In this document: piece by piece, positions 57,677-64,000 of the stretch
How the letters are laid out: each line of letters starts with the position of its first letter
How positions within the stretch are numbered: position 1 is the stretch's first letter
From: G963422275 sp963422275
GTDB lineage: Bacteria; Pseudomonadota; Alphaproteobacteria; Rhodobacterales; Rhodobacteraceae
Direction: 5' to 3'
Assembly: GCA_963422275.1 (NCBI GenBank)
Contig: OY729418.1
Coordinates: forward strand, 4,278,001-4,342,000
Length of the DNA: 64,000 bases
Made by a program: the position numbers and the translations under genes
The notes under the pieces: generated by a model
Database searches by the model: none
The model's input: only the letters and a program-made list of their open reading frames with translations
What the model was told of the DNA's origin: nothing

Positions 57677-58189
57677 TTAATCATCTGAACGCAAGTACAC
57701 TCTCGTCACAGAGCGCCTGTTCTGGCTCCAGCACTCTTCGGAGGAGCAGGTCGCAGCAGGCCTTTCCTTGCCGTAGGTGACAATTTGAAGCCTGTTGTCC
57801 GCGATGCCGCTGCTAACAAGGCGATCTCGCACTGCACTCGCCCGACGGGCTCCAAGCGCCAGGTTGTATTCACGTGTTCCCCGCTCATCGGCGTGCCCTT
57901 CGACATTCCCCATGAAGTCGTCGTTCTCCATCAGCCATCTCGCCTGTTCGTCCAGAATGGCCCCAGCTTCCTCGGAAATAACGCTTTTGTCCACAGCGAA
58001 ATACACGTGGTCGCCGATCAAGTTGGTGAAATACGCTGGCGTATCCCTGTCATAGTCGGCCTCAGTTCCGATCTCGGAATCCAATCCGGTCGGCAACTCA
58101 ATCGTCTCTTCCACAGAAACGTGTGGCGAGTCGCACGCCACGAGAACCAACAACAGACCTGCACTGGCCAAAATTGAAGGGGTTTTCAT
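57677..58189 (-). CDS. pal: Peptidoglycan-associated lipoprotein Pal
   Basis: A 170-residue outer-membrane lipoprotein. The lipobox LVLVAC gives the lipidated C19; the OmpA-like domain follows with VEGHADERGTREYNLALGARRA, which binds peptidoglycan. It tethers the outer membrane to the wall and interacts with TolB during division. The spacer of 75 bases to tolB and 15 bases to cpoB fit one operon. Confidence 0.96.
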   Translation of the reverse strand: MKTPSILASAGLLLVLVACDSPHVSVEETIELPTGLDSEIGTEADYDRDTPAYFTNLIGDHVYFAVDKSVISEEAGAILDEQARWLMENDDFMGNVEGHADERGTREYNLALGARRASAVRDRLVSSGIADNRLQIVTYGKERPAATCSSEECWSQNRRSVTRVYLRSDD

Positions 58190-58264
58190 TGTTTTAGCTC
58201 TGCCTTAGCTTTTTGCTCGGTTGCCCGATCCAATACCATCTCTACCGGTGCTTGACAACCGAGT

Positions 58265-59605
58265 TCAGCGGCGCAAGGGGGACCAGTTGGGATCGGAGGC
58301 AAATTGGGGTGTCTGGAGGCGACGAAGATTCTGGCCAGTCAAGTCGACGGAATATAACGATGGCCCCCCTGCGTCGCCAGGCGTCACTCGAAAGAAGATC
58401 AGCACTCGGCCGTTTGTTGACCATGTAGGGCCCTCATCCAAGAACGATTCCGTCAGAAGCCGCTCCTCACTGCCGTCGGTTCGCATCACGCCTATGTGAA
58501 ATCTCGCGCGCTGCTTGGTGAATGCGACGAAGTCACCACGTGGCGACCATACCGGTGTGCCGTATCGGCCCGCGCCGGAGCTGATCCTCTTCGGAGGTGT
58601 CGATCCATTCGCTTTCATCACGTATAGTTGCGGAGTACCGCTCCTGTCGGACTCGAACACGATCCATTCGCCGTCCGGCGAATGGCTAGGTGCCGTGTCG
58701 ATTGCCGCACTGAATGTGAGCCGCCGCTTTCTGCCGCTTTCCAGATCGATCTCGAAAATATCCGTGTTTCCACTCCGCACCAGCGATAGCAATACCTTGG
58801 ATCCGTCTGGCGAAAAGCGGGGAGCAAACGCCATCTCCGGCGACTGCAGAACGACCTGCTTGGAACCGCTTGCAATGTCCATACTAAAGACGCGCGGTCT
58901 TCCGGTTTCGTAAGAGGTGTACAACAACTGCGCTCCATCCGGAGAAAAGCGGGGCGCCAAAACAATCGACGAGTCGTCGGTTAGATAGCGGACATTGGCA
59001 CCGTCGTAATCCATGATGGCAACCCGCTTTCTTCGATTAACCTTGGGCCCGGACTCGGAGATGAACGCGATCTGCGTGTCAAAGTAGCCTCCCTCACCCA
59101 TTATCCGAGAATAGATGGCGTCTGAGATCTTGTGGGCAATGCGACGCCAGCCGTCGCTCCTTCCTGAGAACTGCAGCGCGTCGCCAAGCTGCTCCTCGGC
59201 AAAGACGTCAAAAAGCCGAAACTTCACAACGGCGTTTCCATCGGCACCGACGCGCACAGAGCCAACGATCAGCGCTTCCGCATTGATCACCTTCCAATCA
59301 GAGAACAAGACGGGGGTATCGAAGTTCGTGATGTCGGTTATGTGTGCGTCCTTGGGAATCTCCCGGAAAACGCCAGTTCCGACCAAGTTCGCCGCCACTA
59401 GGTTGCCAATGTCTTTGGAAAGGCTTTCCGAACGGACATTCTCGGCCACAAACAGCGGAACTGCAATTGGAACCGGCTCGATGATTCCCTCGGTGATCTC
59501 GAGACGGAGCGGCTCGTCGCTACTTTGGGCGAATGCCAAAGTGACTGCGGTGGACAGAATAGCCAGACTGGCTGAAAGACGGATGATAGCAGTTGAAAAT
59601 TTCAT
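58265..59605 (-). CDS. tolB: Tol-Pal system beta-propeller protein TolB
   Basis: A 446-residue periplasmic protein: signal peptide (ending LAFAQ), an N-terminal domain (EPLRLEITEGIIEPVPIAVPLF) and a C-terminal six-bladed propeller with repeated FSPDGxxxLxxS patterns (for example PRFSPDGAQLLYTSY and PRFSPDGSKVLLSLV). It binds Pal. I use ATG 59605, which overlaps the tolA stop by four bases (ATGA); the frame is open 31 codons upstream. Confidence 0.95.
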   Translation of the reverse strand: MKFSTAIIRLSASLAILSTAVTLAFAQSSDEPLRLEITEGIIEPVPIAVPLFVAENVRSESLSKDIGNLVAANLVGTGVFREIPKDAHITDITNFDTPVLFSDWKVINAEALIVGSVRVGADGNAVVKFRLFDVFAEEQLGDALQFSGRSDGWRRIAHKISDAIYSRIMGEGGYFDTQIAFISESGPKVNRRKRVAIMDYDGANVRYLTDDSSIVLAPRFSPDGAQLLYTSYETGRPRVFSMDIASGSKQVVLQSPEMAFAPRFSPDGSKVLLSLVRSGNTDIFEIDLESGRKRRLTFSAAIDTAPSHSPDGEWIVFESDRSGTPQLYVMKANGSTPPKRISSGAGRYGTPVWSPRGDFVAFTKQRARFHIGVMRTDGSEERLLTESFLDEGPTWSTNGRVLIFFRVTPGDAGGPSLYSVDLTGQNLRRLQTPQFASDPNWSPLRR

Positions 59606-60795
59606 TTGCGCAACATGTCCCTTGGATTGAATGCGATTCCTACATGACGCCAGCGCTCGAACTTCTCGATTGGCAGGTCGTGACCGTTTTCCAAGCACTT
59701 TAGTATTGCTCGCTTTCCGCTCTCGAACGCCGTTTGCTTAACGGACTCTGACTTGCTGTCTGATGACACCAGTTTGATGCTGTTCTTGACCGGCCGGCCA
59801 TCTTCGGTCATCCGGAACTGAATCGTTACGGTCGTCCGGCTCGCTTCGGTCGATAATGCCCCCCAGTTCCAGCAACCCTGAATCTGCGTTTTCAGCCGTT
59901 GGCTTTCGGTTGCCGTAAGCGGCACACCCAGACTGAGTTGGCCCTCTGGCGTTTTCGTCGCGGCGGTAGCGCGTTTCACGATGTCCGTGAATTCATCGCT
60001 CTCCACCTGTTCGATCAATTTGGTGATGTCGACCGTCTCAGTCGGTTGCGGCGGCTCCGGCACCGGGGTTGGTGTCGGAGGAACGGAAAGATTTGCCGGG
60101 CGACGGCGCGGACGCTGTATCGCCGCCAGTTCTATCGTCTCCTCAGCCTCTGTAACAATCCTGCTAGTGCTGTGTGCCGGTGCTGTCGACTTCTCCACAA
60201 ATTCGGCTGTATCGGGTTCGGTGGACGAATCTGCCCTAGAGACAACTTGAATCTCATTGGATTCCAGTGCCTGCGGTTCTTCTGGCTTTAGGGTTATCCT
60301 GTCAGCAATTCGCGGTGCTGCCTGCAGTGTTGGCTTGCTGCCGAGAGGAATAGAAGAATCAAAATTGCCGAGGTCGAATTCCTGCTCGTTCGCATCAAGA
60401 GACAGCTGCGCGGTCGGATCCGGCAACTGGGCAAGGTTGGAAAGGCTCACAATGCGTTCAATGTCAATATCCACTGGTGCGTTTCGTACCGGCACCGAAA
60501 CTTCCGGTTCGGCCAGAGCGTCGTCCAGCACTACGGGAAAGAACTGCTTGGGAGCCGTCACCTGCGGCGCGGCCATTGCCAAGTCTTCCGTTTCCGGACT
60601 AGATGGGGCTAGCGGTGTCGGTGGGACGGTAGGCACCGGAACGGTCGCTGCGAAAAACTCCTGCTCGCTTACGATCTCGACCGCCGCGATCTCGAATAGC
60701 GTCTCCTGAGAGGGAGGTGCCACCGTTCCTCCATAAAAAGCCCACGCCAGAGCCACCGCATGACCAACTGTCGAAATGATTACGCCCGTCTTCAA
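59602..60795 (-). CDS. tolA: Tol system protein TolA
   Basis: A 397-residue inner-membrane protein. One membrane segment near the N-terminus (VIISTVGHAVALAWAFYGG), a long proline- and acid-rich middle that spans the periplasm instead of the alanine/lysine-rich helix of E. coli TolA, and a C-terminal TonB/TolA-like domain (residues about 290-395). It connects TolQR with TolB-Pal using the proton-motive force. Identified mainly from context and domain layout, since TolA middles diverge freely. Confidence 0.88.
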   Translation of the reverse strand: MKTGVIISTVGHAVALAWAFYGGTVAPPSQETLFEIAAVEIVSEQEFFAATVPVPTVPPTPLAPSSPETEDLAMAAPQVTAPKQFFPVVLDDALAEPEVSVPVRNAPVDIDIERIVSLSNLAQLPDPTAQLSLDANEQEFDLGNFDSSIPLGSKPTLQAAPRIADRITLKPEEPQALESNEIQVVSRADSSTEPDTAEFVEKSTAPAHSTSRIVTEAEETIELAAIQRPRRRPANLSVPPTPTPVPEPPQPTETVDITKLIEQVESDEFTDIVKRATAATKTPEGQLSLGVPLTATESQRLKTQIQGCWNWGALSTEASRTTVTIQFRMTEDGRPVKNSIKLVSSDSKSESVKQTAFESGKRAILKCLENGHDLPIEKFERWRHVGIAFNPRDMLRK

Positions 60796-60804
60796 GTCAG
60801 GTTC

Positions 60805-61272
60805 CTAGGTTCTACCACCGTCGAATGTGGGTCCGCCACCATCCGTCACCAATCCTATGTCCCGAAAGCCAGCATTGTTGAGTGCGCCCATGATCTGCAT
60901 CACGGTCTCGTATTTGGCGTCGCGGTCGCCCTTGACGTAGATCTTGGTCGATCTCCGCTCCGCCATTATCGCGCGCAGGCGCTGAATCAACTCTTCTTTC
61001 CGCACCTCTGTTTTCTGCAGCGAAACCCTTCCGTCGGCGCTTACCGAAATCGTCAACGGTTCTTCCTGATCCGCGACAAGGGGCTTGGCCGCTGTCTCGG
61101 GCAGATTGATCGGCACTCCAACGGTCAGGAGCGGTGCCGCAACGATGAAAATCACGAGCAGGACAAGCAGGACGTCCACGAACGGCGTGACATTGATTTC
61201 CGACATTGGCTTGTGCTGGGCGCGTCGGCTGCGCCGACGTCCCTTCTCGCCATCTCTAAGTGCCAATGCCAT
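60805..61272 (-). CDS. tolR: Tol system protein TolR
   Basis: A 155-residue ExbD/TolR-family protein: membrane segment PFVDVLLVLLVIFIVAAPLL contains the proton-conducting Asp; the basic N-terminus KGRRRSRRAQH and the start of INVTPFVDVLL are typical. The C-terminal periplasmic domain carries the REELIQRL region. With TolQ it forms the proton-driven motor. Only two bases separate it from tolQ. Confidence 0.96.
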   Translation of the reverse strand: MALALRDGEKGRRRSRRAQHKPMSEINVTPFVDVLLVLLVIFIVAAPLLTVGVPINLPETAAKPLVADQEEPLTISVSADGRVSLQKTEVRKEELIQRLRAIMAERRSTKIYVKGDRDAKYETVMQIMGALNNAGFRDIGLVTDGGGPTFDGGRT

Positions 61273-61274
61273 GA

Positions 61275-61964
61275 CTATTCATCCAGTTGGCGTGAAATGA
61301 TCGTCGAGAATTCGTCGGCGAAGTCCTCGAAGTGGGCGGAAAGACGTTCCGCCGCAGCTGAGAGATTGTTGAAGAAGATCAGCGCGGGAATTGCCGCGAA
61401 CAACCCCAGCGCCGTCGCGACCAGCGCCTCGCCGATACCCGGAGCGACCACCGCCAAGTTCGTGTTCTCCTGAATTCCAATATCCCGGAAGACCGTCATG
61501 ATCCCCCACACTGTGCCGAACACGCCCACGAACGGTGCCGTTGCGCCGACTGTCGCGAGGAAATCCAACCCGTTCGTAAGTTTGTTGACTTCCCGAGTTA
61601 CTGCCGCGTACATTGATCTCTCGATGCGGAGCCTCGCACCGGCGATCAACTCGCCGTCAGAACGCTGCGAATACTTCCACTCGTTCATTGCGGCGCAAAA
61701 TATCCGCTGCAACGAACCCTGCGGACGTTGGTAAATTCGCCCGTAGAACTCGTCCAGAGGCTCGCCTGACCAGAAAGCTTGATCGAATTTCGCCGTGTCC
61801 AACCTCACGTGGCGAAAGCTCAGCTTTTTCTGTATCATGATGGCCCAGCTCCAAATCGAGGAAAACAGCAGAAGAAGCATTACACACTTAACTACTATGC
61901 CTGCCCTCACAAACAGACTCCAGATGGTGAAGTCCGTTCCCTGAGTTAGCGCGATCTCTTCCAT
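61275..61964 (-). CDS. tolQ: Tol system protein TolQ
   Basis: A 229-residue ExbB/TolQ-family membrane protein with three membrane segments, in positions about 14-35, 135-160 and 172-195. GLDFLATVGATAPFVGVFGTVWGIM and VAPGIGEALVATALGLFAAIPA are the family blocks. Makes the stator-like part of the Tol motor with TolR. About 115 bases separate it from ybgC upstream, so a promoter may lie there. Confidence 0.96.
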   Translation of the reverse strand: MEEIALTQGTDFTIWSLFVRAGIVVKCVMLLLLFSSIWSWAIMIQKKLSFRHVRLDTAKFDQAFWSGEPLDEFYGRIYQRPQGSLQRIFCAAMNEWKYSQRSDGELIAGARLRIERSMYAAVTREVNKLTNGLDFLATVGATAPFVGVFGTVWGIMTVFRDIGIQENTNLAVVAPGIGEALVATALGLFAAIPALIFFNNLSAAAERLSAHFEDFADEFSTIISRQLDE

Positions 61965-62079
61965 TTCTCATTGCCTGCTCTAGCCGCAAGAGGCGCCGTC
62001 CATTGTTCTCTGGCAGTTCTGTTGCTCTCCGAATGCATTTAGCATGTCATCGTGCAATTTTGAACCCCAACGCGAAATG

Positions 62080-62490
62080 TCAACTCGAAATCGCCGCAGT
62101 ATCCTGCAGTGCTGCGCGAAGGTCAGGCGGAAGACGCGCTGGGCGGCTAGCGCCTGTCATGCAAACTAGAGTGACGTTGGCGAGAAACAGCTTTTTCCGG
62201 TCCCGCCAAACCTCTTGCCGTAGAATCATTCGAGCACCAGTCACATCTCCCACGCCAGTCCTAACCGTTATTTTGTCGTCGAACCGTGCCGGAGCCAGAT
62301 AGTCCGCCTCTATCCGCCGGACGACGAACACCAACCCGTTTTCCGTCCGTAGCCGGTACTGATCAAAGCCCATTTCCCTCAGCAATTCTGTCCGCGCCCG
62401 CTCGATGTATTTCAGATAATTGGCGTAATAGACGATTCCGGCGAGATCAGTGTCCTCATAGTAGACGCGAATGGCAAGCGAATGGTTCAA
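62080..62490 (-). CDS. ybgC: Acyl-CoA thioesterase YbgC
   Basis: A 136-residue hotdog-fold thioesterase found in tol-pal operons. YYEDTDLAGIVYYANYLKYIERARTE is the signature, here quoted in pieces: the Asp in YEDTD is the catalytic residue. In E. coli it acts on short-chain acyl-CoA and associates with phospholipid enzymes. Its ATG overlaps the ruvB stop by four bases. Confidence 0.93.
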   Translation of the reverse strand: MNHSLAIRVYYEDTDLAGIVYYANYLKYIERARTELLREMGFDQYRLRTENGLVFVVRRIEADYLAPARFDDKITVRTGVGDVTGARMILRQEVWRDRKKLFLANVTLVCMTGASRPARLPPDLRAALQDTAAISS

Positions 62491-63524
62491 TCCTCTTCTT
62501 CGAAGAGCGTTGGCCCATCAGCTTTCGGTTGCGGAACAAGTTCAAGATGTTTCCAAGCCTTGTGCACCAGCATCCGGCCACGCGGCGTCCGCTGAATCAA
62601 GCCTGCCTGCAACAGGTACGGCTCGATGATTTCCTCCACCGAATCCCGTGCCTCGGACATGGCCGCCGCGATGGTCTCGATTCCGACCGGACCGCCCCCG
62701 TAGTTTTCGGCAATCAGCCGCAAATAGCGCCGGTCGGCATTGTCCAGACCTAGCTCGTCGACGCCAAGCCGCTCCAAGGCACTTCGCGCTATGCCTTCCT
62801 TTATTGTCCCGTCGCCCTCCACTACGGCGAAGTCGACGACGCGGCTCAGCAAGCGTCCGGCAATTCTTGGCGTGCCTCGGGAGCGCTTAGCAATCTCCCA
62901 CGCTCCATCAGCCTCGACCTTGAAGCCAAGCAGTTTTGCACCCCGCGTCACGATCTCGTTCAACTCCTCCGTGGTGTAATAGTCCAATCTTGTCGGAATG
63001 CTGAACCTGTCGCGCAACGGCGTGGTCAGCAAACCCTGACGCGTGGTAGCCCCAACCAGTGTGAAAGGTCTTAGCGCGATTCGAACGGTTTTCGCTTTAG
63101 GGCCAGACCCAACAATCAGGTCTAGGGCATAATCCTCGAGTGCTGGATAGAGCACTTCCTCGACAAGAGGATGAAGACGATGGATCTCGTCAACGAACAG
63201 AACGTCGCGTTCGTTCAAATTGGTGAGAATCGCGGCGAGATCACCTGCTTTGGCCAAAATGGGCCCCGATGTCATTCGAAATCCGACACCGAGTTCGTGG
63301 GCAAGAATCTGCGCCAGTGTTGTCTTTCCAAGGCCGGGCGGTCCAAAAAACAGGGTGTGATCCATCGCGACGGCCCGTCGGCGTGCGCTTTCGACGAAGA
63401 CCCGCAGGTTTGCACGCACATCTCGCTGGCCGATGAACTCGTCCAGCGACCGAGGACGGAGTGCATGGCCAAGCTCCGAACCCTGTTCGTCAGGTCGAAG
63501 CAGGGACGAGTCGGTATCGGTCAT
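62487..63524 (-). CDS. ruvB: Holliday junction DNA helicase RuvB
   Basis: A 345-residue AAA+ motor that drives branch migration of Holliday junctions with RuvA. Walker A GPPGLGKT (61-68), Walker B LFVDEIHRL, the sensor region LVGATTRQGLLTTPLRDRF and the winged-helix C-terminal part (about 265-335) are all present. Starts seven bases after ruvA; ybgC overlaps its end. Confidence 0.97.
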   Translation of the reverse strand: MTDTDSSLLRPDEQGSELGHALRPRSLDEFIGQRDVRANLRVFVESARRRAVAMDHTLFFGPPGLGKTTLAQILAHELGVGFRMTSGPILAKAGDLAAILTNLNERDVLFVDEIHRLHPLVEEVLYPALEDYALDLIVGSGPKAKTVRIALRPFTLVGATTRQGLLTTPLRDRFSIPTRLDYYTTEELNEIVTRGAKLLGFKVEADGAWEIAKRSRGTPRIAGRLLSRVVDFAVVEGDGTIKEGIARSALERLGVDELGLDNADRRYLRLIAENYGGGPVGIETIAAAMSEARDSVEEIIEPYLLQAGLIQRTPRGRMLVHKAWKHLELVPQPKADGPTLFEEED

Positions 63525-63531
63525 CGCAATG

Positions 63532-64000
63532 TCATTTCGGCCCCAAACGTCTCAAGGCCTCCCTGATGAGGGATTCCGTCGACGTCTTGGGATTGTCACC
63601 GGCAGCGGCGGCGATGGCAGAAACCGCCTCGCTCTGCGAGTAACCGAGATTGCACAATGCGGACAAAGCTTCCGCGCTAGCCTTGGCAGTGCCGTCGGAC
63701 GAAAGATGACCCAAGGCGCTCCCGTCTCCATCCGCAGAAACGGCTTGCTCATCGCTCGGCTGCATCGCAATCGTTCCCGCTTCGCCAGCGAGAGCCATTA
63801 GCGGCCCAGTCTTGTCCTTGAGTTCATTCACAATGCGCTTTGCCGTCTTCGGACCGATGCCGGGCGCCCTTTGTATCGCGCGCCAGTCGCCAAGAGCGAG
63901 AGCATGTATCCCCCCTTCCGTTCCTATAGCTCCGAGCACGCCGATCGCCACCTTCGATCCGACACCCTGGACAGAAAGCAGCAGGCGATAGAATTCGCGC
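63532..64000 (-). CDS. ruvA: Holliday junction DNA helicase RuvA, C-terminal part (cut by window end)
   Basis: The minus-strand frame extends past the window edge. The visible 156 residues begin within the helix-hairpin-helix domain (FYRLLLSVQGVGSKVAIGVLG), the second HhH is RAPGIGPKTAKRIVNELKDKTG, and the C-terminal domain III (about the last 55 residues, ALCNLGYSQSEAVSAIAAA) binds RuvB. The N-terminal OB-fold lies outside the window. Adjacent to ruvB as usual. Confidence 0.95.
   Translation of the reverse strand, partial: REFYRLLLSVQGVGSKVAIGVLGAIGTEGGIHALALGDWRAIQRAPGIGPKTAKRIVNELKDKTGPLMALAGEAGTIAMQPSDEQAVSADGDGSALGHLSSDGTAKASAEALSALCNLGYSQSEAVSAIAAAAGDNPKTSTESLIREALRRLGPK

Overview
The window looks like a chromosomal segment of an alphaproteobacterium, probably close to Rhodobacterales. 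The reasons are the TRAP uptake system, the short GluRS with HVGN and LSKR signatures, the ruv-ybgC-tol-pal-cpoB-tilS-ftsH order, the mreBCD-mrdA-rodA block and the zincin-like metallopeptidase next to gltX. This taxonomic call is inference from protein similarity remembered from known families; no search was run.

Region 1 (1-12.5 kb) is a sugar-acid catabolic island. It has two LacI-type regulators (the first cut by the window start), a degenerate IS5-type element at the stop codon of the first, a divergent promoter with a perfect 14-bp palindrome, TRAP genes dctP-dctQ-dctM, an LtnD-like dehydrogenase, an OtnI-like isomerase, a PanB-superfamily enzyme lacking the usual metal ligands, an IlvD/Edd-family dehydratase, Edd and Eda. 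The end point is probably pyruvate plus a triose phosphate through Entner-Doudoroff chemistry; the imported substrate is unknown.

Region 2 (12.5-17.8 kb) is decaying accessory DNA: two IS1595-type transposase remnants, one intact aldo/keto reductase, one complete IS5-group element and long stretches with no recognisable gene.

Region 3 (17.8-24 kb) is the protocatechuate branch of the beta-ketoadipate pathway, in the order pcaC, pcaH, pcaG, CatI/CatJ-type CoA transferase, pcaF, pcaB, followed by tRNA-Ala(CGC) on the opposite strand. No pcaD and no regulator are present.

Region 4 (24-32.8 kb) holds the glycine cleavage genes gcvT-gcvH-gcvP downstream of gltX on the minus strand, a small divergent metallopeptidase gene and glutamine-dependent nadE.

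Region 5 (33.7-47 kb) runs on the plus strand: a 623-residue secreted MORN-repeat protein with an internal 254-residue duplication; leuA preceded by a leucine-rich leader peptide and hairpins (a likely attenuator); mreB, mreC, mreD, mrdA and rodA (rod-shape machinery); a 2-hydroxyacid dehydrogenase; nhaA behind a highly structured leader; and a HisC-like aminotransferase.

Region 6 (47-51.8 kb) has an IS427-type element with a textbook A_AAA_AAG frameshift site, a frameshifted Uma2-family gene, folD and a MOSC-domain gene.

Region 7 (51.8-64 kb) is a long minus-strand housekeeping run. In transcription order it is ruvA (cut by the window end), ruvB, ybgC, tolQ, tolR, tolA, tolB, pal, cpoB, tilS, ftsH, and a second ftsH copy that lacks the first membrane segment and the periplasmic domain but keeps all catalytic motifs.
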